37,525 nucleotides of DNA from Bradyrhizobiaceae bacterium (GCA_003105195.1 PQAH01000119.1:1-37525), one strand, 5' to 3'. Shown: positions 14,626-23,928, numbered from the stretch's first letter. The notes: generated by a model not told the origin, from the sequence alone. Program-made: numbers and translations.

Positions 14626-16077
14626 TCAATTCGCGTGGAAACGGCTGTCGGCCGCTGAACGAGCCTGCTTGCACGCACGCACGAAGGCAACGAAGCGGTT
14701 CGCCCAGCGTCCGCTCCGGACGGTCGAGCGCAGGTGGCAGAATCCGGCAAGCACGTTCCCCCTGACGATGCCGTCGTTGTGCCCGTCGACGCCATGTCCG
14801 CGCATGACGCGATAGGCAAATCGGGTTGCCGGATCGAGACGATCGAGCGCGGCATGATGGAACTCGTGGGCGGGGATCCGCGATCGGCCGGCGCCGGCCG
14901 ACTGCGCCTCTGCCCGCGACCAGGGAAATGCATCCGTCTCCTCCAGGACGACGAGGCCGCGCCCCTGCGGCGCCGCGTGCATCACCGTGTCGGCCGGGAT
15001 GAACCCGACCATCTCGTGCGCCTCGCCGCCCCACCGGATCGAGCGCGTGAGATACATGAGCCCCCCGCACTCCGCGTAGATCGGCAGGCCGCTTTCGGCG
15101 GCGCGCCGGATCTCGGATCTCAGGCTTCCGTTGCGGCTCAGCATCGGCATCTGCGTCTCCGGAAACCCCCCGCCGATGAAGAGCCCATCCGCATCCGGCA
15201 GGCGTGCATCGCCAAGGGCGTTGAAGAAGACGAGCTCGCCCCCGGCCTGCTCCAGCGCTTCCAGGTCGTCGGGGTAGTAGAACCCGAATGCGGCATCGCG
15301 GGCGACTGCGATCCGCACATCCCTCTGGGCGGCCGTCGCGCCCCCGTCGCCCGCGGCGGACCGGCTCTCGTCCGAGCTCGCGAGCGATACCGCCGGCGCG
15401 CTACGGGCGAGCTCCCGGACGCGATCGAGGTCGATGCCTCTCTCCACCGCCAGGATCAAGCGGCTGATCGTTTCATCGCGCGCCGCCGTCTCGTCGGGAG
15501 TCGTCAGCCCCAGATGGCGCTCCTGCACAACGAGATCCGTGCTGCGGCCGATGGCACCCATGACCCGCACGTCGGTATAGCGTTCGATCGCCTGGCGGAG
15601 CTTGCTCTCCTGGCGCGGCGACACCACGCGGTTCAGGATCACGCCCCCGAGGACGACCTCGCGGTCGAACATGCGGTAGCCGAGCACGAGAGGTGCCACA
15701 CCGCGCGTGATGCCTGTTGCGTCGATGACGAGCACGACAGGGGCACCGAGGAGTCTCGCGAGCGCGGCGCTCGAGTCGCGTCCCTCGAGGTCGACGCCGT
15801 CGTGAAGCCCCTTGTTTCCCTCGATCAGCGCGAGATCGGCAAGTGCGGCATGGCGAGCGAAGAGAGCGCGGATCTCGGTTTCGGTCTGCGTATTGAAATC
15901 GAGATTGTAGCATGGGCGCCCGCTCACGCGGGCAAGCCACATCGGGTCGATGTAGTCCGGCCCCTTCTTGAAAGGCTGCACCGTCAGTCCGCGGGCGCGC
16001 AACGCCCCCGCAAGGCCGACGCTCACCATCGTTTTCCCCGACGACTTGTGTGCAGCGGAGATGAACAGGTGCGCCAT
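14626..16077 (-). CDS. dsrN: DsrN, sirohaem amidating CbiA-like glutamine amidotransferase
   Basis: A 483-residue member of the cobyrinic acid a,c-diamide synthase (CbiA) family. The N-terminal ATPase part shows SAAHKSSGKTMVSVGLAGAL (P-loop) and KKGPDYIDPMWL. The C-terminal class I glutamine amidotransferase has GLFIGGGFPE, the nucleophile region IYAECGGLMYLT, and a late histidine in LAGFCHLR. In dsr clusters this protein is DsrN, which amidates sirohaem to sirohaem amide for DsrAB. It is the last gene of the dsr run, 129 nt after dsrP. A cobalamin role is less likely, because no cob genes are nearby. Confidence 0.9.
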   Translation of the reverse strand: MAHLFISAAHKSSGKTMVSVGLAGALRARGLTVQPFKKGPDYIDPMWLARVSGRPCYNLDFNTQTETEIRALFARHAALADLALIEGNKGLHDGVDLEGRDSSAALARLLGAPVVLVIDATGITRGVAPLVLGYRMFDREVVLGGVILNRVVSPRQESKLRQAIERYTDVRVMGAIGRSTDLVVQERHLGLTTPDETAARDETISRLILAVERGIDLDRVRELARSAPAVSLASSDESRSAAGDGGATAAQRDVRIAVARDAAFGFYYPDDLEALEQAGGELVFFNALGDARLPDADGLFIGGGFPETQMPMLSRNGSLRSEIRRAAESGLPIYAECGGLMYLTRSIRWGGEAHEMVGFIPADTVMHAAPQGRGLVVLEETDAFPWSRAEAQSAGAGRSRIPAHEFHHAALDRLDPATRFAYRVMRGHGVDGHNDGIVRGNVLAGFCHLRSTVRSGRWANRFVAFVRACKQARSAADSRFHAN

Positions 16078-16206
16078 GCCGCTATGATGCCGCGGGCAGA
16101 GGATGCCGACGCGCTCGGATCGCGGCTCCGCCGCCGGCGACCGCCGCTGCCCGGACCCGGAGCGAAGCCCGCCAAGGATCGTCCGGCCGTGGGCGCCACG
16201 CCGCGC

Positions 16207-17403
16207 TCATTGCGTCGGCCTCGGCAGGAACGGCAGCAGCTTGACCGCGATGCCGGCCACCAGGACGGCAAGGGAAAGTCCGCTCAGGCCGAGCAGCACC
16301 TCCGGCAGCGACGCCCGGTAGGCCGCCACCTGGCCGTCCTGGAACGAGCTCATCACCTCCATGCCCGGGAAGAGATTGAGCGGAAACGCCTGGCCGCCGA
16401 TGATGATGACATACATCTGCGCGAGTCCGCCGGCGAGGCACAGCGCCGAGGCGACGATGAGCGCGGTGCGGCTTCGGCCAAGCCGCGGCAACGCCAGGAT
16501 CGCAAGCGGCACCATGCTGCCGACGAGGATCTGACCGACCCAGAATGCGACCGTGTAGCTCCCGCCCGCGAGCAGGAGGAAGCGTTCGACACCGTGCCGC
16601 TCGCTGGCATAGAGGTTGGTCAGGTGATGAACGGCCGTGAGGTGGAGCACCGCAAGGATGAAAATCGCCAGAAGACCGCGGAACTTGCCGGTCATCTCGT
16701 CGCTCAGGAGATCCCGGCGTTTTTCCTGTTCGAGGCCTGCAAGCGCCAGCACCGTGAAGGCGAGACCGTAGAGAAGCGAAGCCGCGATGAACAGCGGTGC
16801 CATGATGGCCGCACCATAGGCCTCGCGCGCAACGAGCCAGCCGAAGATGGAGCCAGTCCCGGTCGTGAGAATGAGCCGCCAGGCGAACGCAAGCCCGCCG
16901 ACTGCGCTGCCGATATGGCTCATGCGCGATGCACGGCGATCCATCATGACAAACAGATAGGCCGCAACGATCGCCAGGAAACCCACGTAGAGAAAAATGT
17001 TCCAGGCAAAGATGGACTTGAAATTGTAGGTGGTCATCGCGACGATCAGCCGATCGGGCCGGCCGAGATCGAGAACGAGCACCGCGAGCCCGCCGATCAG
17101 GAGGGCGATGGCGAGCAGGCCGGAGAGGCGGGCGTAGGGCTTGTATTCCGATCGGCCGAACACCGAGGAGATCGAGGCGATATTGAGCGCGCCGGAAGCC
17201 GCCACGATCAGGAACACCGCGAAGACATGCGGCGTGCCCCATACGATCCGGTTGGTCATTCCGGTCACGATGTGGCCGCGGTGCTCCATGACCCAGGCGG
17301 CCCCGAGGCCCGCGAGAAGGACGATCGCGTTGAGCGCCAACAGTCCCCAATAGGCCGACCCGTGGTCCTCGAGTTTCTGATAGGCAACCTTGGCCATCGT
17401 CAT
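16207..17403 (-). CDS. dsrP: DsrP, NrfD-family quinone-interacting membrane subunit
   Basis: A 398-residue integral membrane protein of the NrfD/PsrC family with about ten helices. Diagnostic stretches are NRIVWGTPHVFAVFLIVAAS (51-70), DLGRPDRLIVAMTTYNFKS and LHLTAVHHLTNLYASERHG. In the DsrMKJOP complex DsrP takes part in quinone exchange in the inner membrane and pairs with the periplasmic Fe-S subunit DsrO. It follows dsrO by 23 nt. Length and order match other sulfur-oxidiser clusters. Confidence 0.93.
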   Translation of the reverse strand: MTMAKVAYQKLEDHGSAYWGLLALNAIVLLAGLGAAWVMEHRGHIVTGMTNRIVWGTPHVFAVFLIVAASGALNIASISSVFGRSEYKPYARLSGLLAIALLIGGLAVLVLDLGRPDRLIVAMTTYNFKSIFAWNIFLYVGFLAIVAAYLFVMMDRRASRMSHIGSAVGGLAFAWRLILTTGTGSIFGWLVAREAYGAAIMAPLFIAASLLYGLAFTVLALAGLEQEKRRDLLSDEMTGKFRGLLAIFILAVLHLTAVHHLTNLYASERHGVERFLLLAGGSYTVAFWVGQILVGSMVPLAILALPRLGRSRTALIVASALCLAGGLAQMYVIIIGGQAFPLNLFPGMEVMSSFQDGQVAAYRASLPEVLLGLSGLSLAVLVAGIAVKLLPFLPRPTQ

Positions 17404-17426
17404 TCTCCGGAGTCGCGATCGCTCCG

Positions 17427-18236
17427 CTAGATGTTCCGGTAGTGCACGCCCGGATCAGTACCGAGATCCGAGCGAATGCGGGTCGTGCGATAGCTGGCGA
17501 CGCGCCTCGAAATCTCGCTCGCCGGGTCGTTGAGGTCGCCGAACAGCATCGCCCCGCCCGCCGAATCGTTGCAGGCTTCCACGCACGCCGGCACCCGCCC
17601 CTCATCGACGCGATGAACACACAACGTACAGCTCTCGACCGTTCCCTTACCGCGCGGTGCATGCGGTCGCTGGTCCTCGAGCGGCTCGTGTATGAACGAG
17701 CGCGCATTGTAGGGGCAGGCCATCATGCAGTAGCGGCAGCCGATGCAGATGTGCTTGTCCACGAGTACGATGCCGTCCGCGCGCTTGAACGAGGCGCCCG
17801 TCGGGCATACGTCGACGCACGGAGGTTCGGCACAGTGCTGGCACATCATCGGTAGCGAGAAACTCGCGCCGTTCCTCGGATTCTTCACCGTCAGCTTGCG
17901 GATCCACTGCGCGTCGGTCTCGGGATGACCGGTGTCACGCCAGCCATTCTCCTGCTGGCAGGCGACGACACACTGGTCGCAGCCATCGGCGCATCTCGAG
18001 ACGTCGATCAGAAGACCCCAGCGGACCTTCGCGGTGACCTTCTCATCCGGCGCCCTGGCGGTCGCCGGCTCGGCGCCGAAGACATGGAGAGTGACGCCGG
18101 CCGCGAGCGTCGTCACCGTCATCGCCGCAGAATCGCGCAGGAACGCGCGGCGCGAGAGGTCCCCTTCCGTGCGACCGCCGCTGCCGCCGCATCCGCCGCT
18201 CCGGCACCCCGCGCCTCCTGTGGAACCGCAGCTCAT
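17427..18236 (-). CDS. dsrO: DsrO, periplasmic Tat-exported Fe-S subunit
   Basis: A 269-residue protein beginning at ATG 18236, which overlaps the dsrJ stop (ATGA). A Tat motif SRRAFLRD lies at 28-35. The mature part holds four cysteine groups: CADGCDQCVVAC (82-93), CQHCAEPPCVDVC, CIGCRYCMMAC and CTLC...CVEAC, as in HmeA/DsrO ferredoxin-like proteins. It carries electrons between DsrJ and DsrP at the periplasmic side. Odd feature: 27 residues precede the Tat motif, rich in Gly with Cys3, Cys11 and Cys16. Longer frames upstream are shadows of dsrJ. Confidence 0.93.
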   Translation of the reverse strand: MSCGSTGGAGCRSGGCGGSGGRTEGDLSRRAFLRDSAAMTVTTLAAGVTLHVFGAEPATARAPDEKVTAKVRWGLLIDVSRCADGCDQCVVACQQENGWRDTGHPETDAQWIRKLTVKNPRNGASFSLPMMCQHCAEPPCVDVCPTGASFKRADGIVLVDKHICIGCRYCMMACPYNARSFIHEPLEDQRPHAPRGKGTVESCTLCVHRVDEGRVPACVEACNDSAGGAMLFGDLNDPASEISRRVASYRTTRIRSDLGTDPGVHYRNI

Positions 18237-18727
18237 TTGCCGAGACTCCTCACGTAATCCCCGAGCGCCACCGTTTCCGCACTCTCGGGCGTATGCGGCG
18301 CCGCCCCGGTCGGCGAAGCCGCCACGGGCCGCGATGCATGGCACTCGAAGCAGTCGACGCGCACCGCCACGTAGTCGTGGCAGGTGCGGCAGAAGTGCTG
18401 CGGGCTCGCGCTCGTGACCGGTTGGCCGTCGGCGCCCGTTACCGCATGGCAGTCGATGCAGCCCTTCAGGCTGAAGCGCTGCGTGCGGATGCCGTCGTGG
18501 ACCGTCGAGTCGCGCTGGTGCGTCAGCGCGGAAGGATGATTGCGGCGCATCCAGTCGGTCTCTGCGACGCACTTCTCTCCGCGGCCGCGCGGCGGCTTGG
18601 GTGCCGGCACCCGGTCAACCGTCGCGGCACCCCGTGTCTCGGCCGCCACGCGGTCGAGCGAAGCCCCCGCGGCCGCGACGAGCAGCCCGAGACCCATGGC
18701 CATCGCCACCCCTGTCCGCGCCTTCAC
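18233..18727 (-). CDS. dsrJ: DsrJ, periplasmic trihaem cytochrome c
   Basis: A 164-residue protein with an N-terminal hydrophobic signal/anchor (about 5-25) and three c-type haem motifs: CIDCH (90-94), CRTCH (113-117) and CFECH (126-130). Cys53 in GEKCVAETDWM corresponds to the cysteine proposed as an axial ligand of the unusual His/Cys-coordinated haem of DsrJ. It forms the periplasmic redox module of DsrMKJOP with DsrO. The gene overlaps dsrO by 4 nt and follows dsrL after 93 nt. Confidence 0.94.
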   Translation of the reverse strand: MKARTGVAMAMGLGLLVAAAGASLDRVAAETRGAATVDRVPAPKPPRGRGEKCVAETDWMRRNHPSALTHQRDSTVHDGIRTQRFSLKGCIDCHAVTGADGQPVTSASPQHFCRTCHDYVAVRVDCFECHASRPVAASPTGAAPHTPESAETVALGDYVRSLGK

Positions 18728-18820
18728 TGGCCTAGCCCCATCCGGACGCCCTCCGCCACATCGAGTTCCGCTTCCGGTTTCCTCCCCGACGCGCCCCCGC
18801 TGCCGAAGTCGGCAACGCCG

Positions 18821-20779
18821 CTACTCGCCGAGCCCCATCTGGATGTAGCCCGTCGGACACACATCGGCGCAGATGTGGCAGCCGATGCACATGCTGTAGT
18901 CGGTATAGACGTAGCGCCCGACCGCGCGTTCCTTCTTCGGCACGCGCTTGACCGCGGTCTGCGGGCAATAGATCACACAGGCGTCGCACTCGAAGCACAT
19001 GCCGCAGCTCATGCAGCGCTCGCCCTCGTGGACGGCCTGCTGCTCGGTGAAGCCGGAGATCCGCTCGTGGAAATTGCCGAGCACCTCGTCAGCCGAGATG
19101 TGCATCTCGGAGCGCTTCCCGCGCGGATCGTACTTGAAGTGGCCCTTGAAGAGATCGCCGTGGGGGATGATCTGCGCTGCCGAGCGGTCCTCATAGTTGT
19201 GGATCGCCCACTCGGCCGCCGACGTTCCGCGCGTCTGGACGTGGTCGTACTGGGCCGGCTCGAGGTTGCGCTGGTGAAGCTCCTCGAGCAGGTTGAAGTG
19301 ATGCACGTCGATCTTGGGCCGCTTGTCCGTCGGCGCACCTGCCAGGAAGCGGTCCATGGTTTCGGCCGCAATGCGCCCGTGGCCGATGGCCGTCGTCAAC
19401 AGGTGCGGGCGAACGACATCGCCGCCGGCGAAGTGCTTCTCGCCCTTGCGCGCCTTGTATCCGGGCACGATGTCGATGAAGCCCTTGCCGTTGTCGAGCT
19501 CGCCGAGGCCGTCCAGATCGCCCATCTGGCCGATGGCGGAAACGATGATATCGCACTCGATCTCGAACTCGGTTCCTGGCTTGGGCTCGGGCGTCATGCC
19601 CTTCATCGTGCATTCGCACATCTTGAGTGCGCGCACGCGGCCCTCGGCATTGGTCAGCACCTCGATCGGCATGACACCGCCCCGGATGTCCACGCCTTCG
19701 CGCAGGGCGTCCTCGCGTTCGCGCTCGGCGGCGGTCATCTTCTCGATCGGGAAGAGCGAAGTCAGCGTCGCCTGCACGCCCTCGCGCCTGAGCGTGCCGG
19801 CGACATCCTGGGCCGTGAAGCCGACCACGCCGTGACCGCCGGCGTCATGCCGGTGCGTCGCCTTCACGTGACCGAGCCGGCGCGCGACCGAGGCGACGTC
19901 GATAGAGGTGTCGCCGCCACCGACAACGACGATCCGCTTGGCGGTCGAGAACACCCAGCCGTGGTTGAAGGCATCGAGGAACTCGACGCCGGTGAGGCAG
20001 CCGTCGGCGCCCCAGCCGGGCACCGGCAGCCCACGGCCCTTCTGCGCGCCGATCGCCCAGAAGACCGCGTCGTAGTCGCGTTCCAGGTCCGCGACGGCGA
20101 TGTCCTTGCCTACCCTGACATTGAATTTCACCTCGACGCCGAGGTCGAGTATGCGCTTGATCTCGGCATCGAGCAGTTCGCGCGGCGTCCGGTAGCCGGG
20201 AATCCCGTAGCGCATCATGCCGCCAAGCTGTTCATTCGCCTCGAGGATCGTCACGGCGTGACCCCTGCTGCGCAGGAAATAGGCGGCCGTGAGCCCGGCC
20301 GGCCCGCCGCCGATCACGGCAGCGCGCTTGCCGGTGGAAGGCCCCGGTTCCGGCAGCGCGGCATTGTGCTCGATCGCCCAGTCGCCGATATAATGCTCGA
20401 CCGCGTTGATGCCGACGAAGTCGTCCACTTCGTTCCGGTTGCACCCGTCCTCGCAGGGGGCCGGACATACGCGGCCCATCATGGCAGGGAACGGGTTGGC
20501 CTCGACCATGCGCTTGAACGCGTATTCCTGCCACGACATGCCAGCGATCGCCGGCTTGTCCATCTGCCGTGCGATCGAGAGCCAGCCACGGATGTCATGG
20601 CCGGAGGGGCACGAGCCCTGGCACGGCGGAGTGCGGTGCACGTAAGTCGGGCACTTGTAGGAGCGGTCCGCCTGGAAGATCTTCTCGGTGAGATCGTCCC
20701 AGTCGGTCCACATGCTTTCGCCGTTCTTGAAGCGCCTGAATGTGTGCGGCTTCTTCAGCGTTTCGGTCGTATCGTTCAT
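18821..20779 (-). CDS. dsrL: DsrL, Fe-S flavoprotein NAD(P)H:acceptor oxidoreductase
   Basis: A 652-residue homologue of the glutamate synthase small subunit. The N-terminal [4Fe-4S] region uses Cys43, 53, 57, 105, 109 and 113. The FAD Rossmann motif AVIGGGPAGLTAAY is near 155-168, and the NAD(P) motif VVVGGGDTSIDVAS is in the middle. A C-terminal ferredoxin domain carries CMSCGMCFECDACVIYC and CIGCHICADVC. DsrL accepts electrons from DsrAB and reduces NAD(P)+ during sulfur oxidation; its presence with dsrEFH marks the oxidative rDsr pathway. It lies 36 nt after dsrK. Confidence 0.95.
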   Translation of the reverse strand: MNDTTETLKKPHTFRRFKNGESMWTDWDDLTEKIFQADRSYKCPTYVHRTPPCQGSCPSGHDIRGWLSIARQMDKPAIAGMSWQEYAFKRMVEANPFPAMMGRVCPAPCEDGCNRNEVDDFVGINAVEHYIGDWAIEHNAALPEPGPSTGKRAAVIGGGPAGLTAAYFLRSRGHAVTILEANEQLGGMMRYGIPGYRTPRELLDAEIKRILDLGVEVKFNVRVGKDIAVADLERDYDAVFWAIGAQKGRGLPVPGWGADGCLTGVEFLDAFNHGWVFSTAKRIVVVGGGDTSIDVASVARRLGHVKATHRHDAGGHGVVGFTAQDVAGTLRREGVQATLTSLFPIEKMTAAEREREDALREGVDIRGGVMPIEVLTNAEGRVRALKMCECTMKGMTPEPKPGTEFEIECDIIVSAIGQMGDLDGLGELDNGKGFIDIVPGYKARKGEKHFAGGDVVRPHLLTTAIGHGRIAAETMDRFLAGAPTDKRPKIDVHHFNLLEELHQRNLEPAQYDHVQTRGTSAAEWAIHNYEDRSAAQIIPHGDLFKGHFKYDPRGKRSEMHISADEVLGNFHERISGFTEQQAVHEGERCMSCGMCFECDACVIYCPQTAVKRVPKKERAVGRYVYTDYSMCIGCHICADVCPTGYIQMGLGE

Positions 20780-20815
20780 CGCTGCACTCCATCGTCCTGA
20801 ACGGACGCTTCAAGA

Positions 20816-22351
20816 TTACTCTTCGTCACGTTCACCGACCGCGCCGCCGTCGGTGCGCTCGAGAACGATCGCGTTCGACACCATCTGGTGCACGCTCACG
20901 ATCGCCTCCCTGTCGAAGCCGTACATCGGCAGCACCTTCGAGAACTGCGCCTTGCAGATCGCGCACATCGCAGCCATGTGGGTGACGCCGTGCTCGGCGG
21001 CCACGTGCTGGAGTGCGCGCATCCGGGGCTGCGCTCCCTTCTCGCGGATCTCGATCAGCTCGTCGGTGAGCAGCCCGCCGCCGCCGCCGCAGCACACCGT
21101 GCTCTCCTTGATGGTGTCGGCGGGCATGTCATGGAAATGATTGCAGGTCGCCCTGAGGATCGCGCGCGGGATGTCGAACTGTCCGCCCGGCTTGTTGCCG
21201 AGCCGCGAGCCGCGCGCGATGTTGCAGCTGTCGTGGAACGTGAGCCGGATATGGTCGTTCTTCGACTTGTCGAAGGTGAGCTTGCCTGCCGCGATCAGAT
21301 CGTAGGTGAACTCGCAGATGTGCTGCGGGATCGGGTAGCGCTGGTCGAGGAAGTCGAAGGGACCGGCGAGCGTGTTGAGAAAGCTGTAGGCGGCCCGCCA
21401 GGCATGGCCGCACTCGCCGAACACGATCCGCTTCACGCCGAGATCGAGCGCCGCATGGCGGACCCTGAGCGAGATCTCGCGCATGTTCTCATAGGAGCCG
21501 ATGAACATGCCGAAATTGGCCGCTTCGGTCGCGTGCGAGCTGATCGTCCAGGTCACGCCCGCCTGATGGAACACCTTGGCATAGCCGATCAGGCCGGCGA
21601 TGTGCGGCTCGGCGAAATAGTCGGCGGACGGCGCCACCAGCAGTATTTCCGCGCCCTTCTCGTCCAGAGGGAACCTGACCGGAACGCCGGTCTCCTCCAG
21701 CACCTCCTCCTCGAGGTCCTCGAGTGTCGCCTTGAGCGCCTTCTTCGGCAGCCCGAGGTTGTTGCCGATGGTAAGGACCTTGCCGATGATCTCGTTGGAG
21801 TATTTCTGCCCCTTGCCGATCGAATCCATGATCTCGCGGCCCGCCATGGAGATCTCGGCGGTATCGATGCCGTACGGGCAGAACACCGAGCAGCGCCGAC
21901 ATTGCGAGCACTGGTGAAAATAGCTGTACCAGTCGTCGAGCACCTCTTCGGTCAGGTCTCGCGCGCCGACCAGCCAGGGAAGGTATTTGCCGGCCAGGGT
22001 GAAATGGCGGCGATAGACCTGACGCAGCAAATCCTGGCGCGCGACGGGCATGTTCTTGGGGTCGCCGGTGCCGAGGAAGTAGTGGCACTTGTCGGTGCAG
22101 GCGCCGCACTTGACACAGGAGTCGAGAAAGACACGGAAGGAGCGGTACTTGCCGCGCAGCTCCGCCATCTTCTCGATCGCCTTCTCCTGCCAGTTCTCGA
22201 CGAGTCCGCCGGGAAAGCCGAGCGGCTTCTGGAACTCGGGGGCGGCGCCGTAAGGCTTGCTCGCGGCCATGCAGCCGGGGACGAGATCGGGAATCTCGAG
22301 CGGATCGGGGAGATCGTCCTCGATTTCCTGTGCTTCCTTAACGCGGTCCAC
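20816..22351 (-). CDS. dsrK: DsrK, cytoplasmic Fe-S subunit of DsrMKJOP (HdrD-like)
   Basis: A 511-residue protein from GTG 22351, placed 13 nt after the dsrM stop with GAGAGG upstream. Two ferredoxin-type clusters, CVKCGACTDKC and CSQCRRCSVFC, are followed by CCG-domain segments: FHDSCNIARGSR, VCCGGGGGLLTDE and MCAICK, which bind the non-cubane-type active-site cluster of the heterodisulfide reductase family. DsrK interacts with DsrC and passes electrons to DsrM. The extra upstream frame to 22471 is a shadow of dsrM. The next ATG in frame lies about 27 codons in and would cut the conserved N-terminus. Confidence 0.93.
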   Translation of the reverse strand: MDRVKEAQEIEDDLPDPLEIPDLVPGCMAASKPYGAAPEFQKPLGFPGGLVENWQEKAIEKMAELRGKYRSFRVFLDSCVKCGACTDKCHYFLGTGDPKNMPVARQDLLRQVYRRHFTLAGKYLPWLVGARDLTEEVLDDWYSYFHQCSQCRRCSVFCPYGIDTAEISMAGREIMDSIGKGQKYSNEIIGKVLTIGNNLGLPKKALKATLEDLEEEVLEETGVPVRFPLDEKGAEILLVAPSADYFAEPHIAGLIGYAKVFHQAGVTWTISSHATEAANFGMFIGSYENMREISLRVRHAALDLGVKRIVFGECGHAWRAAYSFLNTLAGPFDFLDQRYPIPQHICEFTYDLIAAGKLTFDKSKNDHIRLTFHDSCNIARGSRLGNKPGGQFDIPRAILRATCNHFHDMPADTIKESTVCCGGGGGLLTDELIEIREKGAQPRMRALQHVAAEHGVTHMAAMCAICKAQFSKVLPMYGFDREAIVSVHQMVSNAIVLERTDGGAVGERDEE

Positions 22352-22364
22352 GGGGGCCTCTCGC

Positions 22365-23096
22365 CTACTGCCGTCCGGCTTCCAGCGCGCGCGCCCAGTT
22401 GGCCAGGTGACGCCGCTCGCGCGGATTGTCGACCTGGTTGCGGGTCGGGCTGAAGAACAGCCCAGGCGCATGCAGGAGCTTGGAGAAGGGAAACACGATC
22501 ATGAGCGCGGCGACGAGCCCGAGGTGCACGAGTAGCACGGGATCGGCAGGCAGCGGCTGCCAATGGAAGACCATCAGCCCGAGGAAGAACGACTTGACGG
22601 CGACAATGTCGGTCGGAGCCACGTACTTCATCATCAGGCCGGAGACGGCGATGCCGATGAGCAACGCCAGCATCAGGTGGTCCGATGGCGCGCTGATGTA
22701 ACGGATGCGCGGCACCAGGATGCGTCGCGCCCACAGTCCGGCCAGTCCCGCCACCATGGCAAAGCCGGCATAGACGCCGAACGGCTGGATCAGCGTGACC
22801 CAATCCCACACCGGCTGGGTGAAGTACCGCAGGTGCCGCATGAGAACGACGAGCAGAGCCGCGTGAAAGATCCAGCCGAACAGCCAGATCCACTTGTTCG
22901 CCTTGAACAGGCTTTCGAACAGCACGACCTCGCGCGACAGCCGGAATGCGACGCCGGTCCGGGTGGTGGGAGCGGGAGTCGTCGGGATCTTCAGCGGAGC
23001 GGGCGTCGTCGCGTATTCCCAGGTCCGGAACGCGAGGCCGCCGGCCAGCACCGCCGCAGCGAGATAGAACGTCGATGCATAGACTGCCGTCAGCAC
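22365..23096 (-). CDS. dsrM: DsrM, haem b membrane subunit (NarI-like)
   Basis: A 243-residue inner-membrane protein with about five to six helices, starting at GTG 23096. WLFGWIFHAALLVVLMRHLR (about 71-90) and a later HLGLVAALMIVFPFSKLLH hold the histidines expected to ligate two b haems, as in NarI-type subunits. The C-terminal tail TRNQVDNPRERRHL is characteristic of DsrM. It transfers electrons between DsrK and menaquinone or ubiquinone. It follows dsrC by 115 nt and precedes dsrK by 13 nt. Confidence 0.93.
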   Translation of the reverse strand: MLTAVYASTFYLAAAVLAGGLAFRTWEYATTPAPLKIPTTPAPTTRTGVAFRLSREVVLFESLFKANKWIWLFGWIFHAALLVVLMRHLRYFTQPVWDWVTLIQPFGVYAGFAMVAGLAGLWARRILVPRIRYISAPSDHLMLALLIGIAVSGLMMKYVAPTDIVAVKSFFLGLMVFHWQPLPADPVLLVHLGLVAALMIVFPFSKLLHAPGLFFSPTRNQVDNPRERRHLANWARALEAGRQ

Positions 23097-23211
23097 GGTT
23101 CTCGCTTCCCTGGCACGCCGACGATGACGCCTGGCCTGCTCCGCAACGGTCGCGCCGCGCCGGCCGAGCGCCGAAGGGTTTGCGCCCGACCGTGCATGAG
23201 TGCCGTTTCCC

Positions 23212-23559
23212 TCAGACGCAGCCGGTCGGCTTCGGCAGTCCGGCGATCTTGCACGCCTGCTTGGCCGGGCCGTAGGGGAACAGCTCGTAGAGGTACTTCT
23301 GGTCGCCCTTCTCGGGACCGAAGGTCTTCTTCATCGCCTTGACGAGAACGCGGATGGCGGGAGCCACCTGATATTCGTCGTAGTAATCGCGCAGGAAGTT
23401 GACGACCTCCCAGTGCTCGGGCGTCATCTCGATCTTTTCATCCTTGGCGATCAGCTCCGCGAGCTCCTTGTTCCACTCGGAGAGATTCTTGAGGTATCCC
23501 TCCTCGTCGTGCTCGTAGACGTGGCTGTCGATGACATAGGCGCTGGTAGCTGCATCCAT
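23212..23559 (-). CDS. dsrC: DsrC, sulfur carrier/trisulfide protein (canonical)
   Basis: A 115-residue protein with all DsrC landmarks: GYLKNLSEWNKELAE (21-35), MTPEHWEVVNFLRDYY (45-60), YLYELFPYGPAKQACKIAGL (89-108) and the tail TGCV. Both redox cysteines are present: CysB at 103 and the penultimate CysA at 114. It takes sulfur from DsrEFH, presents it to DsrAB as persulfide/trisulfide and is recycled through DsrK. It lies between dsrH (43 nt) and dsrM (115 nt). It is the only one of the window's DsrC-family members with both cysteines. Confidence 0.97.
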   Translation of the reverse strand: MDAATSAYVIDSHVYEHDEEGYLKNLSEWNKELAELIAKDEKIEMTPEHWEVVNFLRDYYDEYQVAPAIRVLVKAMKKTFGPEKGDQKYLYELFPYGPAKQACKIAGLPKPTGCV

Positions 23560-23602
23560 TTTCGCTTCTCCGGTTCAGTTCCTGATCATCCTCGTGCCTG
23601 GT

Positions 23603-23911
23603 TCAGAGCCACGCCTGCGTCCGCTGATGGGTGGTGACCAGGTCGACGAACCCACCGTAATCCACCAGGTTGGCCCCCTGGATCACGTCGGTCTCTCCCA
23701 TGCCGCGCGCCGCAAGATCCGGCTCCAGGACGTAGATCGCGCAGCTCTTCGCAGCGCTCTCGAGAAGTCCGGCAAAGGCGCTCCCCTTGCGGGCACCGAC
23801 GACCCCGTCCTCGATCATCAGCACGGCATCGCCCGGCTTGAGATGATTGAGCGCGCTGCTGAAGGCCGATCGCTCGAAGGGCGACTTGTTCACCGTGTGG
23901 AGTGTCGACAT
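23603..23911 (-). CDS. dsrH: DsrH, subunit of DsrEFH sulfurtransferase (TusB-like)
   Basis: A 102-residue protein starting STLHTVNKSPFERSAF, the usual DsrH N-terminus, so ATG 23911 is preferred over a TTG 21 nt upstream. It contains LKPGDAVLMIEDGVVGA and the conserved end YGGFVDLVTTHQRTQAWL. It joins DsrE and DsrF in an (EFH)2 hexamer that binds DsrC. The cysteine reported at position 20 of Allochromatium DsrH is Ala20 here. It follows dsrF by 17 nt. Confidence 0.93.
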   Translation of the reverse strand: MSTLHTVNKSPFERSAFSSALNHLKPGDAVLMIEDGVVGARKGSAFAGLLESAAKSCAIYVLEPDLAARGMGETDVIQGANLVDYGGFVDLVTTHQRTQAWL

Positions 23912-23928
23912 GTGTCCGGCTCGTCCGA

